Source of the DNA: Papilionanthe hookeriana x Papilionanthe teres
Lineage: Eukaryota; Streptophyta; Magnoliopsida; Asparagales; Orchidaceae
DNA length: 64,000 nt
NCBI GenBank assembly: GCA_022702705.1
Contig: CM040432.1
Location: 48,386,540 to 48,450,539 of the forward strand
Direction: 5' to 3'
Numbering within the stretch: the stretch's first letter is position 1; every line of letters starts with the position of its first letter. This document shows positions 47,156 to 59,943 of the stretch, piece by piece. A program made the position numbers and the translations under genes. The notes beneath the pieces are model-generated. The model was not told the DNA's origin. It ran no database searches and saw only the letters and a program-made list of their open reading frames with translations.

Positions 47156-47959
47156 TCGATAACATTTTCTTTGTCAGGGTACTTCATCGATTTAAGAACA
47201 TTGAATTTAATCTCTTGATCATTAACTCTCATAGTTAATTCTCCTTTTTGCACATCAATCATAGCTCGTCCAGTAGCTAGAAAAGGTATCCCTAAATAAT
47301 TGGAATTTCTTTATCTTCTTCCATATCAAGCACAATGAAATCCACAGGGAAGATAAATTTATCTACTTTAATAAGTACATCCTCTATAACTCCTTTAAGG
47401 TAAGTGATAGATCTATCGACTAATCGAAGGGTTACGATGGTGGGAGCAATCTCTCCTAAATTCAACCTTCGATAAATAGAAAATGACATGAGATTAATAC
47501 TTGCTCCTAAATCACACAAAGCTTTTCCACAAAATTTTTCTCCAATAGCAAAAGGTATAGTAAAACTTCCAGGATCTTTAAGTTTATGAGGTAATTTCTT
47601 TTGAATTTTTGCACTACATTCTTCACTTAGTGCAACAGTTTCAAAAGCTCCAAATTTTTGTTTCTTACTTAATATATCCTTCATAAATTTTGCATAAGTT
47701 GGCATCTGTTCTAAGGCTTCAGCAAAGGGTATATTTATAGTAAGTTTCTTAAAAATTTCAAAGAACTTAGAAAATTGATGATCAAGCTTCTGTTGTTTTA
47801 ATCTTTGAGGAAAAGGTGGTGGTGGTTTTTCAACTTCCACATTAATAGAAATATTAGTTTGATCTTGATTAGGAGAAGGAGTTTCTTTAGGTTTTTCAAT
47901 CTCTTCAACCTCAATCTTTTTTTCAATTTCATTCTGCATTCTTTCTTTTAATTCCTTTC
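47156..47959 (-). pseudogene. Aspartic protease region of element B
   Basis: It has the PPPPFPQRLKQQKLD linker, ALSEECSAKIQKKL and the catalytic DLGASINLM (about 47,515), then LRLVDRSITYLKGVIEDVL and FIVLDMEEDKEIPII (about 47,300). A frameshift at about 47,295 separates it from the rest of pol. Confidence 0.88.
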
Positions 47960-49306
47960 CACTTCTAAGTTATACAGCTTTAACATGTTCATGTTCTTTT
48001 CCAGTTTCTTTTGGATTACTTTCAACATTACTAAGAAGTGTTCCTGGAGGTCTGTAATTAATAAAATTAGCGATTTGTCCCATTTGATTCTCAATATTAC
48101 GAATAGTAGTATTTTGATTTTGTAATTGATTACTCATTTGTAAAATTAATTCTTCTATTGATAACTTTTTCTGTTGATTATTAAATCCAGGTGGTTTATA
48201 ATTTGAATTTACTTGATTATTCCAATTTCCAGTTTGATTATTACCCCATTGTTGTTGTTGATTATTCCAGTTAAAATTAGGGTGATTTTTCCATCAGGAT
48301 TATAATAGTTTGAATACGGATTATTTTTACTAGCAATAGCTTGTAAAGTTTCAATAGTTTGAGAATCTTCAATATTAGATGAGTTGTTATGTGATATGTT
48401 GATGGCAAAATTATCTAATTTCTTAGATATTGTAGCTACTTGTGAAGCTAAGATACAAAAGGCCATTGAAAATTATCTTGAATACTTGACATTCTTTTAG
48501 GATTAATCCTTTCAGAAGGCCATTGAAAATTATTATTAGTCATTTCTTCAATTAAAGTATAAGCTTCTTCAAATGATTTAGACATTAAAGAACCTCCAGC
48601 AGCAGCATCAATAATTGATTTTAGTGATCTAATTAAACCATTATAAATTGTTTGAATAATTAACCAATCAGGTAAAGCATGATGAGGACATTTTCTTAAT
48701 AGTTCTTTAAATCTTTCCCAAGTTTCATAAATTGTCTCCTCGATCAAATTGACTAAATGAAGTAATATCATTTCTTAATTTAGCAGTTTTAGAAGGAGGA
48801 AAATATTTAGCAAGGAATTTTTGTGCCATTTCAGCCCATGTTTTAATAGAACCTGTTGCTAATGAGTTCAACCACATCTTTGCTTTATCTCTTAAAGAAA
48901 AAGGAAAGAGTCTAAGTCTAATAGCATCATCAGAAATATTGTTATATTTAAAGGTAGCACAAAGTTCTAAAAAACTAGCAAGGTGTAAATTTGGATTCTC
49001 ATTTGGTGTTCCTCCAAATTGATTATTTTGAACCATTTGAATGATAGATGGTTTAAGCTCAAAAGAAATAGCATCTACAGTAGGTATTTGAATACTTCTA
49101 TGAAGTTCATCAACTGTAGGGTTAGCATAATCCCTTAATGGTTTGTAAACATTTTGTTCATTAATTTCAATTGGATTTTGTAAATTGTTATGTAAATTAG
49201 CCATCTCTTGAATTTTTTTAGTTTGTTTTCCTTTTTTAATTCTTTTAATAGTTCTTTCTAATTCAGAATCTAAAGGTAATAATCCTTCAGATCCAGCACT
49301 ATGCAT
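47960..49306 (-). pseudogene. gag of element B, frameshifted
   Basis: It starts MHSAGSEGLLPLDSELERT. Core LRDYANPTVDELHRSI, NPNLHLASFLELCATF, LRLFPFSLRDKAKMWLNSL and LPDWLIIQTIYNGL match Athila gag. Frameshifts occur near 48,735, 48,455 and 48,290, and a stop near 47,970. The C-terminal half is N/Q-rich. No CCHC knuckle. Confidence 0.9.
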
Positions 49307-49350
49307 AAAAAGTAAATTAACAAGAAATAAAATCTCTACTTATAAAAAAA

Positions 49351-49382
<32 letters not shown>

Positions 49383-49450
49383 TTGGTATTTTATATTTCG
49401 ACAATAAAAAAAATGAATAAAATAAAAATATATAAAATCTACTCCGCTCC

Positions 49451-49468
49451 TCCCTGGCAACGGCGCCA
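49451..49468 (-). other. Primer-binding site of element B
   Basis: On the minus strand TGGCGCCGTTGCCAGGGA, 17 of 18 to the tRNA-Asp complement, after the AGTTTT spacer from the LTR end. Confidence 0.9.
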
Positions 49469-49474
49469 AAAACT

Positions 49475-50814
49475 TGACCCACAATCCGCTAAATATAATA
49501 ATTAATGCTTTCAAATCTATGTAATAGATAATAATAGCAAATAGTGTATACAAATATAATTTTATTGAAAATATTTTACACACTAGGGGTACTACGCAAG
49601 TATACGTATCGTATCAAGTAATATAGGGCTTTGAAACAAAGACCTCAGTATCGATCCCACGAGGAGTGAGTTATGGATTTTTATATATTTTAATTTTATT
49701 TTTATGTATTTCTTTTATAGTTTATAAATTTGATATTTTTAATTTACTAGATGCAATAATAAAGTAGTAATGAAAGATGCAATAATAAAGCAGTAATGAA
49801 ATGATTGGTGTAAATAACAATAAGAACACAACTTTCTTCCTTTCAATTAATCAAAGATTTTCTAAGATAATGATAATATTCGTGGAGAATATAAATTTAT
49901 GCTATTGTGCCAAATAGAAGCATTCATATTCTTTACCCTTTGATCCAGGTGTAACGAACATTGGCTAGCCTATAGATCAGGTCCGGATGAATTGTTAGTA
50001 GAGTGGGTTAATCTAGGCTCACACTATTAGATGTCCAAGGGTGGCTATGGTCGGCCCTACTAGTGACCCTTTCCTTCTCTATAAACCAAATCACAAGAGT
50101 TTAGTCTGTCACTCTAAAAACTTATTAATTCTACGCCCATTATATAATATCTTCCTATTTATTTTCACTTCACCTTGAAGAACCCGCACAAGGCCTTCGA
50201 CTACCCAAGGATTCATGTGATATCTACTAGTTAAGAATTCGTCTCCTTCTAGGTATCAAAACTCTTCAATAGATTTTAATAATACAAGTGATCAATTTGT
50301 AAAGTAAATGAAGATCCGATATTAATATCATCACAATGTATTAAAATATAAATAGTTTTTAATTTTCCATCGAATCTTATATTATCTTATTTATCTTTTC
50401 ATAATTGAAAGGAGAAAGTAAACTAACTGCTCATAACACATTGAATTTAAACAACAAAATATGATAATAAAACTTTGAATAAAATTACAAATACTTATCT
50501 CAAGTGTTTCTCCTATTGAACCTATGAATTCTTCTGACTCCAAAGCAAATAAACTTCAAAAGCACCAACTCTTTAAACTCTCAATACAAACTCTAAATAA
50601 ACTCACTAATTAATAAAAGTGGCCCTAAAGTATTTCTCTAATTCTCCCTCTAGATGGGGCTCTAGATAGGGGGATGTATGGGGGCATTTTTCTCTGAAGG
50701 AGTACCCTCCTATTTATAGGCTTCAAGGGTTGCCTTGAGGCACCTCTTCAAAATGTGTCCACATTCAATGAATCTTCTAGAAGGTGTGTCTGGCGCCTAG
50801 GCACCGGAATCTGG
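49475..50814 (-). mobile_element. 5' LTR of element B, truncated at its outer end
   Basis: Closely matches 38,017-39,360 of the 3' LTR, then stops after GGCGCCTAGGCACCGGAATC at about 50,814. The first roughly 430 bp of U3 and the flank are deleted. It keeps a canonical TATAAATAGG (minus, 50,718-50,709) that is mutated in the 3' copy. Confidence 0.9.
50709..50718 (-). promoter_or_regulatory. LTR TATA box of element B
   Basis: On the minus strand GCCTATAAATAGGAGG, 74 bases after a GC palindrome (50,792-50,805). It marks the likely start of the genomic transcript. Confidence 0.7.
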
Positions 50815-52265
50815 TATTGGAGAATTTGGAACACTATTAGACTATTTTTTGCATATTCAGTGTATCTGTGTTAGGTTGATATTCTATATGTTGTTTTGTG
50901 TGATATTTGTGTAGTAGTAAATGTTTTAATGTTATGTTGTGTTAGAGTTTTAATAGTGTGTACTTTAAATCCAAAATTGTTAGGAGAATTTGGAACACTG
51001 TTAAAAATTATTATTTAAAACTGCATGTTTAAAACTTTTCAAAATCTACTATTACCATTTGTTATCTAGTATTGGTATGATTTCAGTTATTTTCAGTTGG
51101 TGTGTATTTGCTTTGAAAACCTCCACTATTATAGAAGTCCTTTGAAATTTTGAATTTCCATTTAATGAAAAACTAAAAAAAAAATTTTAAATTTGATTTT
51201 TTTTTACTCCTGTTTTTAAATTGTTATGCTTGCATATTTAAGATATTAAGATTCCTGCAAGCATGTTATTTTAGTTTTTAATTCTCACCCATGTATCATT
51301 TCTTATGCTTAAATGTTTTATCCTAAATAAAAATTAAAATTTGGGGGGAATTTTTAAAAAACATAAAATTTTCAAAAACCTAAAATTTTATTTGTTCTCA
51401 AGAAAACATAAAATTAATTTATTTTTTGATTGAAAAAAGTTATTTATATGAAGTTATATTAGGGGAACAAAATTTTGAATATAGAAATAAATAAGAGCAT
51501 TTAGTTAAAAATTTTTTAGTGATAATGAAAAATTTAAAGTTAAAATTTTCTTAGTAAAGAAGTGTTAAATATAGTTTAACTATCTTTAGTAAGAAATATT
51601 GTGTTTTTGGATAAATAGAATATTAGACTTTTATTCTTCAAAGCTTAAATTTCTTTATTGAGGAGTAATTTTCAAATATTATTATTATGATTTTTAATTG
51701 AAAGATATATATCATACCTTTATTTTAAATGGAAGGGTGGAATTCAAAATCATTAAAGGTCTATCCAAATATAGTAATCCTTGCCTTATAAAAAAAGGAA
51801 GAAGAAAAAAAGGGAAAAGAAAAAAAAGAAAAAGAAAGAGAAAAATAAAAAAAAGAGAAAAAAAGTGAAAAATGGTATGTAAAAAGGAAGGAGAATCTTG
51901 AGGATTTAAGGGCCTAATAAAAAATTGGTTCCATACCAAAAGTATAAAATATAAGTTCTGAGTAAATCTAAAGCTTAAGGTTATAATATAGTAAGAAAAT
52001 TATTTTCAAATATAGATTTTAAAGTCAGAAAAATAAATGTGTGAATCCAATATTTTGAAGAATCTATAAATATTTCTGAAGTAGATAGAAAACCATTAAG
52101 AACTTTCTAAACTTAAAGTTGGTCTCAATTACTGAATTTTTTTTCTAAATTGGACTATTTCATTTCTAGAACAAAATTTTGTTATCTTCCTAAAAACTCA
52201 TTACATAATTTGCATGCTAAAATTTTCTATATGATTAAGAGTCACTTGAGGATAAGTAACATTTT
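50815..52265 (+). other. 3' non-coding region of element A (after the B insertion)
   Basis: AT-rich, no coding frame. GGAGAATTTGGAACACT occurs twice (about 50,828 and 50,982). A purine-rich run (51,790-51,875) parallels that of B. The sequence ACTTGAGGATAAGTAAC near 52,245 is the conserved lead-in to the polypurine tract. Confidence 0.6.
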
Positions 52266-52280
52266 AAGTTTGGGGAATTT
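52266..52280 (+). other. Polypurine tract of element A
   Basis: AAGTTTGGGGAATTT directly before the 3' LTR start TGATACACC. Confidence 0.88.
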
Positions 52281-52922
52281 TGATACACCTAAAATATATA
52301 GTAGCACATTTTTATACCTATTTTTAATGATATTGCACTGTAATGGAAGGTATTTTGTGTTTTTCTTGCAAGTATAATGAAAATGAGTGATTATGATGGA
52401 AGGAGCAAAAATTGGATCAAATTTGGAGTAAAAAAAAAGAAAAATTAGACCTTAGCGGCTAATCACCTCCTGGTCGGCGCTTAGCCGCCACAGTTAAAAA
52501 TTGAATTTTCTTCATTTTTTGCGCCAATTTCAAGGGGTGTTTGAAGCAACTTTTGGTGGTGACTTTCTTAACTTCCCATAGGCAGTAAATTTGAAAGAGG
52601 GATGCATCTTTTGGTGGATACGTTGAATCGAGACATGATTTGAAGAGACACCAAAGAACCTTTTGGATTATTATTAAAGTTATGTCATGAGTGTGTATGT
52701 ATGTGTGTCTTTAGTGAGAGTTAGTCTTTTAGTTTAGTTTTCAAGAGTCTCTTCTAGTTTTCAGTTTCATCTTCTAGTTTAAAGAGATTTACTTTCAGTC
52801 TTTTATTATTTGGAGTTACTTTGGTGTGAAACATTTTTTTCCACCAATTTACTTTCATCCATTTATCTTTGGGTTTTTATTGAAGTCTAAAGTCAGAGTT
52901 GGAGTCAACAGAGTTGGGCGCC

Positions 52923-54776
52923 TGATACACCTAAAACATGAAGTATTTTTATGCACATTTTTATACTTATTTTCTATGATATTGCACTTTAATGGAAGGT
53001 ATTGTGTTTTTCTTGTAGGTATGATGAAAATGAGTGATTATGATGAAAGGAGCAAAATTGGATCAAATTTGGAGCAAAAAAATGAAAAATGAAAATTTGG
53101 GCACTACCGGCTAAGCGCCACTGGGCCGGCGCTTAGCCACCACAGTTAAAAATCGAGATTAACTTGAATTTGGTGTCATTTTCAAAGGGGGTGGGATGCA
53201 ACTCTTGGTGGTAACTTCCATAACTTCTTTTGGGCGACAAGTTTGAATAAAGGTGTGCATTCTTTGGTGGATTCATCGAATCTGGACACATTTTGAAGAG
53301 AAACCAAGGCACCTTTTGGTTTAATTTTTAAAGAGAGTCTTAGGAAAGATTAGGGGCTCTTCCATTGCATTTTGAAGAAAGTTTTAATAGAGTTTTTATT
53401 GTATTTTATAAGAGTTTTGATTAGGAGTAGGAGTAGAGAGTAGAAAAGAGAAAGGGGTAGGATTGAAGCCATCTTCTTCCCACTTCTTTTCTTTCCTTTA
53501 GTTTAGTTTTTATTGAATTTTGAAGTCTGTTTCTGAGTCATCGGAGTTGGGAGACCTGCTATGAGGAGTACTTTAGTGAAGAGTCAAAGTTTCATAGGAG
53601 CTTCCTGAGTCTTGTGGAGAGGATTTTCAGATAAGTGTTTACTTTTGTTCTTACATTTAGTTTTTAATTAATACTTGTTGTGTTTGTTGTTTTTCTTAAG
53701 GTTTTTAATTTCAAATCAATGTGTTTTTTGTATTTTCTCAATGCATTCTAAGTAGTTTACTTAAATGAAGAAGTAAGTAATTCATGAAGAATTGTTATGG
53801 AATGTATATGTGTTTAAAGTTGGAAGAAGTTGTGAAGATTGATTCTATAAACTTTATTTAATTCTTAATTTGACCTGTTAAGATGTAAAATTTGTGGTGA
53901 GATTATGTAAGATCCAATGCGGTATTGTCTCATAAAAGTTAGTAAGAATCACATGCAATTATATGGGTGAAAATTGTAGTTCATATAATTGAATGCAATA
54001 TATTAGAAGATGTTTTAAAGGGGAGTAAAATTAGAGGATTTTTAGTGTGACAGGCTAAAAGCCCCTAATTTTGTTTGAAGTTTTGAATTTTGTTATGAGA
54101 AGTTAGCCCCTAGGTGGAGAGAAATGAGGGAACTCTAGAGTGAGAGCTGGTATCTACCCTGCCTAACCATGTTCAAAATGATAAAATTTCAAATTAACAA
54201 ATGTTCTTTATAGAACCAAGTAAGGGTAAAGAATACATTTGCTTCTATTTATCACAAAGAATTTAAATACTTCCACAATAATACTTTCATAATTATTACT
54301 ACTTTATAAATTAAAGAAAAAGATATTCTAGTTAATAGTGTTTTTCATACTGTGTTTACATTTATTATCATTTTAATTTCTTGTTTGACTTTTATAAGAA
54401 AATTTAAAAAGTGAAATAAACTATCAAACTTTTCAAAATCAAAACATACTTTCAAAAGCCAATTAAAAAAGTAAAAAGATAATTTTCTTATTTCTCTAAA
54501 GATTTTTCACCTTTCCTGTGGGTTCGATATCTCGGGGCTTAATCAGAAAGTCCTACATTACTTGATAAATGATATGTGTACTTGCGTAGTATCCACATTA
54601 TAAATCATAATTTTCATATCAAAATCATAAGCATATATATCCGGTGGAGAAAAGTATTTTTCATCATTGCCAATTTTCATATCATAATTGTAAGTATAAA
54701 TATCGGGTGGATCAAGTTTTTGGCCCTGTTGTCAGTTTTCATATCATAATTGTAAGTATAAATATTAGGTGGATCA
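52923..54776 (+). mobile_element. 5' LTR of element C with duplicated 3' terminus
   Basis: TGATACACC to GGTGGATCA. The GC hairpin is at 53,109-53,138 (GGCTAAGCGCC, 8-nt loop, GGCGCTTAGCC) and the conserved box at about 54,515-54,585. The end is iterated: GTGGATCA plus AGTTTTTGGC occurs after 54,714 and again after 54,776, with a more decayed copy before 54,660. Confidence 0.88.
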
Positions 54777-54782
54777 AGTTTT

Positions 54783-54800
54783 TGGCACCGTTGACGGGGA
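54783..54800 (+). other. Primer-binding site of element C
   Basis: TGGCACCGTTGACGGGGA, 16 of 18 to the tRNA-Asp complement. An older degenerate copy (TGGCCCTGTTGTCAG) starts at 54,721. Confidence 0.88.
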
Positions 54801-54904
54801 TTGAAATTAATTAAAATTACATGTTAAAGAAAATTAAGAAATTTTAAATTTTACTTTTCTTTGTTTTTGTTAGTGTGTTTTGTTTTGTTTTGTTTTATTG
54901 TTGT

Positions 54905-56300
54905 ATGTGTAGTTCAGGTTCGGAGGGACTTGTGCCTTACGATTCTAAATTAGAAAGAATTATCAGAAAAATCAAAAAAATTAAAAATACAGAAAAAGAT
55001 AAAAATATTCAACAAATGGCAAATCATCATGATCAAAATGTTGTCATCCATCAAGAATTAAGACCTTTATGAGATTATGTTAACCCTACAGTGGATGAAC
55101 TTCGTGGTAGTATTCAAAACCCTGCTGTAGCTGCTAATTCTTTTGAGCTTAAACCTGCTATTATCCAAATGATGTCTAATAATCAGTTTGGGAGACCAAC
55201 AACTGAAGATCCTAATTTGCATCTTGCTAATTTTCTAGAATTGTGTGCTACTTTTAAATATGATGGTGTTTCGGATGATGCTATTAGACTTAGACTTTTT
55301 CCTTTCTCACTAAGGGATAAAGCTAAAATATGTTTACATTCGTTAGCACCTGGATCAATTAGAACTTGGGGTGAACTGTCACAAAAATTTCTTACTAAAT
55401 ATTTTTCACCATCTAAGACTGCTAAGTTGAGAAATGATATTACATCTTTTTGTCAGTTTGAAGGGGAATCAATATATGAAGCATGGGAAATATTTAAAGA
55501 TCTCCTCAGGAAATGACTACATCATTCGATACCAGATTGGTTAATAATTCAAACTTTTTATAATGGATTAGTTGGATCTCTTAGATCGATCATCGATGCT
55601 GCTGCTGGTGGATCATAATTGTCTAAACCATTTTCTGATGCTTATGCTTTAATTGAAGAAATAGCTACTAATAATTTTCAATGGCCTTCTGAAAGGTTAA
55701 ATCCTAAAATGGTAACCAGTGTTTTTGAAAATGATGCTTTTACAATGTTAGCAAATCAAGTTGTTGTTGTTTCAAGGAAGAAAGACCAATTTGGGTTGAA
55801 TTTTTCTCAGCCACATTCCATGATTGAAGAAAATTCATTAGGTCAAATGGTTGATTCTTATTCTTCACTAGAAACTGTGAATGCTATAATTAAGCCTAAC
55901 AACCCATATTCCAATTCTTATAACCCAGGTTGGAAGAATCATCCAATTTTTAACTGGAATCCCAGTAATCTGGGTGGTGCTAATCAACAATGGGGGAACC
56001 ACCAAGTAAACCCATTGGGGAATTGGAACAACCAAGGAAATAATAATAATAATAGATTAACTTATCCTTCAGGTTGTAACAATGCTTTACAAATAAAGGA
56101 GAAGAAGTTTTCTATTGAAGAAGTGGTGTCACATATGGGAAATCAATTACAAATGCAAGGAGCAACCACCAGAAATATTGAAAATCAATTGGGACAAATT
56201 GCAAATGCCTTAAGTAATAGATCCCAAGGAATGCTTCCAAGTAATACTGAAGTAAATCCAAGAGAAAAGAATAAAGAATAAGTAAAAGCAATTCAACTGA
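54905..56300 (+). pseudogene. gag of element C
   Basis: Starts MCSSGSEGLVPYDSKLE. The frame is constant to about 56,281 with stops near 55,071, 55,515, 55,617 and 56,279. It has the same motifs as A gag, LRLFPFSLRDKAKI and IPDWLIIQTFYNGL, then an N-rich C-terminal half. Fewer frameshifts than A. Confidence 0.9.
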
Positions 56301-57150
56301 GAAGTGGAAGAGAATTGGAAGATAGAGTTCAAAAGAAACTGAAGTAGAGAAAGAAGAGATTGAAGAACCAAAAGAGGACGCTTCGAAAGATTTGGAAAGA
56401 CCTGTTTCTCCACCTAAGGTTGATTTAGAAAAACCACCACCTCCATTTCCTCAGAAACTTCGTCAACAAAAGTTACATAAGCAATTTTAAAAATTCTTAG
56501 AGATATTTAAGAAGCTTACTATTAATATTGCATTTGTTGAAGCCTTAGAAAAAATGCCAAGCTATGCAAAATTTATGAAGGATATTCTTAAAAAGAAAAT
56601 GAAGTTTAAAGATAACGAGACTGTTGCACTTAGTGAGGAGAGCAGTGCAATAATTCAGAAAAAACTTCCTGAAAAGCTTAAAGATCCTGGTAGTTTCACA
56701 ATTTCAAGTGCAATCGGAGACATATTCTATGGAAAAGCTTTATGTGATTTGGGTGCAAGCATTAACCTTACGCCTCTATTAATATTCAAAAGACTGGGAC
56801 TAGGAGAAAAAATCCTAACTACTGTAACTCTGCAATTAGCAGATCGTTCGATCATATATCCTAAAGGAGTTATAGAAGATGTTTTGGTTAAAGTGGATCA
56901 ATTTATTTTTTCTGCTGATTTTATTGTGTTAGATAAGGAGGAAGATAAAGAGATACCTATAATTTTGGGAAGACCTTCCTAGCTACAGGCCGAGCCATGA
57001 TAGATGTGCAAAAAGGGGAATTAATAATGAGGGTTAATGATCAGACTGTTACATTTAATATTTCAAAATCGATGAAATATTCTGCTAGAGGTAAAGAAGA
57101 TGAATGTTATAGGATGGATGTTATCAAATATTTAAGTGAATGTCATTTCA
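56301..57150 (+). pseudogene. Aspartic protease region of element C
   Basis: A frameshift and stop near 56,330-56,350 precede the PPPPFPQ linker. Catalytic DLGASINLTP near 56,746, then LQLADRSIIYPKGVIEDVL and FIVLDKEEDKEIPIILGRP. A one-base loss near 56,980 shifts the frame. Confidence 0.86.
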
Positions 57151-58835
57151 AATCAACTTATAAAGAGAAATTTGAAAGAGAAGAATTGGAACATAAGCAA
57201 GAAGAGGAGTTACTTGATTCTGAAGATTTTCAAGAGGAAGATTTAAAGTATGTTCGTGAAAGTTTTGAATTTTTGGATTTGACTGAAAAAGATGAATCTT
57301 ATGGTCCATCAAATAAAAAACCTCCTGAATTGAGTTAAAAATGCTTCCTAATAATTTGAAGTATGTTTTTCTAGGTGAATCCTCAACCTTGCCAGTTATA
57401 ATTTCCTCTCAATTAACTGAAAAATAAGAAGAGAGTTTGCTTGAAATTTTGAAGAAGCACAAGAAAGCCTTTGGATGGACAATTGCGATATTAAAGGAAT
57501 CAGTCCTTCAATTTGTATGCACAGAATTCTTATGGAAGATAATTGCAAACCGCGGGCTGATCTCCAAAGGAGATGAAATCCTATCATGAAAGACGTTTTT
57601 AAGAAAGAAATTTTAAAATGGTTGGATGCTGGAATTATCTACCCTATTTCAGATAGTGCATGGGTTAGTCTTATTCACTATGTTCCTAAGAATGGAGGAG
57701 TGACTGTGACTGTTAATGAAAAGAATGAAATAATACCAACAAGACAAGTTACAGGGTGGCGAATATGCATTGATTATGGAAAATTAAATCTTGCCACAAG
57801 GAAAGATCACTTTCCACTCCCATTTACGGATCAAATATTGGATGAGTACGTTGGGCATAAATATTTTTGTTTTCTGGATGGATATACTGGTTACCACCAA
57901 ATTCAAATTTCTCCTGAGGATCAAGAGAAGACTACGTTTACCAATCCTTATGGTACGTTTGCTTTTAGAAGAATGCCCTTTGGTTTATGTAATGCCTCTG
58001 CTACATTTCAGAGATGTATGATGGCTATTTTTTGTGATTTAATTGAAAAAAGTATTGAAATTTTTATGGATGACTTTTCAGTGTTTGGAATTTCATTTAA
58101 ATCATGTTTAGAACATTTATCTAAGGTTCTAAAACATTGTGAAGAAACTAATTTGGTCCTTAACTGGGAAAAATGCCAATTTATGGTAGCAGGAGAGATT
58201 TTTTTGGGACATCAGATTTCAGAAAAAGGTTTGGAGGTAGATCCTGCAAAAATTCTAGTTATATTTAATTTACCTTGCCAAACCAATTTAAGGGGAATTA
58301 GAAGTTTTTTAGGACATGTTGGATTCTACAGGCGTTACATTAAAGACTTTTTAAAGATTACAAAACCTTTATGTCGTTTACTAGAAAAGGATGCAATTTT
58401 TAATTTTGATGATGATTGCCTCAAAGCATTTGAATCATTAAAAGAAAAATTAATCACTGCACCTGTAATAATTTCACCAAATTGGGAAAAACCTTTAGAA
58501 TTAATGTGTGATGCTAGTGATTATGCTAATGGTGCTGTTTTGGGTCAAAAATATGATAAGATTTTCAAAGTTATTTATTATGCTATTAAAACTCTTAATG
58601 AAGCTCAAATTAATTATACCACTACTGAGAAATAGTTATTAGCTATAGTATTTGCCTTTGATAAATTTTGATCATATTTAATTGGAACTAAATGTGTTGT
58701 GCATATTGAACATTCTGCTATCAAATACTTAATGAAAAAAAAGATGCAAAACCGAGACTGATAAGATGGATTCTTCTTTTGCAAGAATTTGACTTTGAGA
58801 TAGTGGATAGAAAGGGTTCTGATAATCAAATTGCT
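57151..58835 (+). pseudogene. Reverse transcriptase-RNase H of element C
   Basis: A long open part runs from 57,586 to 58,635: WRICIDYGKLN, FCFLDGYTGYHQI, FGLCNASATFQRCM and FMDD (about 58,062-58,073). RNase H begins LMCDASDYANGAVLGQK (about 58,502). Lesions: frameshift near 57,330, stop near 57,425, frameshift near 57,485, stops near 58,633 and 58,669, frameshift near 58,740. The HTDHS motif reads HIEHS here, losing the aspartate. Confidence 0.9.
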
Positions 58836-59487
58836 AATCATTTGTCCAGACTTGAAAGTGAAAAATATCTCTGTGATGTTAAAGAAATTAATGAACATTT
58901 TCCTGTTGAAAAATTGTTCACTGTTAATGAGTGGCATGTTCCGTGGTATGCAGACATAGTAAATTTTATTGTCAGTGATATTATACCCTATGGTTTGACA
59001 TATCAGAAAAAAAAGAAATTTCTATCTGATACTAAGACTTATTTTTTGGATGACCCATTTTTATATAAACAAGGAAAGGATCTTATAATTCGAAGATCTG
59101 TACCTTTGGAAGAGACCTATGAAATTATTCAAAAATGTCATGATTCTGATTATGGGGGACATTTTGGAAGTGATAAAACTGCATATAAAATCTTACAATC
59201 TGGATTTTATTGGCCTACAATTTTTAAGGATGTGAATGCTTATATTAAAAATTGTGATAGATGTCATCAGCGTGTAGGCAATATTTCTAGGAGAAATGAG
59301 ATGCCCCTCAATTATATGTTGGAAGTTGAAATATTTAATGTTTGGGGATTAGATTTTATGAGACCTTTTACACCATCTTTCATAAATGTTTATATTTTGA
59401 TGGCAGTAGACTATGTTTCCAAATGGATTGAAGTTATTGCTTTACCTCGATATGATGCTCAAAGTGTTGCAAAGTTTTTAAGAAAGA
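58836..59487 (+). pseudogene. Integrase of element C, truncated
   Basis: Keeps GGHFGSDKTAYKI and CDRCHQRVG (one residue inserted between C and QR) and the first catalytic D in WGLDFMRPF (about 59,343). It is cut after VAKFLRKN before the second D and the E. The frame then reads on into LTR sequence. Confidence 0.88.
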
Positions 59488-59566
59488 ATATATCTGGCGG
59501 AGAAAACTTTGGTCGCCGTTGCCAATTTTCATATCATAATTGTAAGTATAAATATCGGGTGGATCA
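59488..59566 (+). mobile_element. Last about 75 bp of the 3' LTR of element C
   Basis: Matches 54,637-54,714 of the 5' LTR, ending CGGGTGGATCA. It is joined to integrase at a shared ATATAT, so a deletion removed everything between. It contains GGTCGCCGTTGCC, a PBS relic inside the LTR. Confidence 0.88.
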
Positions 59567-59943
59567 GTGCCAACCACTGTACTGTTGTCCTGTGAAAAGT
59601 CAAGTTTGAACGGAACTTCCGGAGTCTTGTGGAGAGGATTTTCAGATAAATGTTTACTTCTGTTTTCTATATTTAATTTTTATCGTTGTGCTTTCTTTAT
59701 GATTTCTATTTTCAAATCAATGTTTGCTTGTGTTTTCTCCATGAATTATGAGTAGTTTTCTTTATTTTTTTCTTTCTTAAATAAAGAAGTAATTAAATTA
59801 TGTAGGATTGTTGTGGAATGTATAAGTGTTTAAAGTTGGAATACGTTGTGAAGATTTAATTCTATGAACTTAATTTACTTTTTAATTTTGCCAGTTAAGA
59901 TATTAAATTTGTTGTGAGATTACGTAAGATTCAATGCGATATT

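Larger units (their letters stand above)
37993..50814 (-). mobile_element. Athila-like element B inserted in ORF3 of A
   Basis: Minus-strand order: 5' LTR (49,475-50,814, truncated), PBS, gag, protease, RT/RNase H, integrase, ORF2, ORF3, non-coding part, polypurine tract, 3' LTR (38,017-39,783). It is about 12.8 kb and a separate subfamily from A and C (LTRs start TGATCC). No target duplication is found. On the right the LTR has lost its first about 430 bp; on the left a PBS-like sequence remains attached. It has fewer lesions than A or C. Confidence 0.88.
52923..59566 (+). mobile_element. Athila-like element C, 3' part deleted
   Basis: GCGCC (52,918-52,922) and GTGCC (59,567-59,571) are the 5-bp target duplication with one change; the A 5' LTR has GGGCGCCAACC at this place. 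It is the same subfamily as A. Its 5' LTR, PBS, gag, protease, RT/RNase H and half of integrase are present. ORF2, ORF3 and most of the 3' LTR are deleted. Confidence 0.9.
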
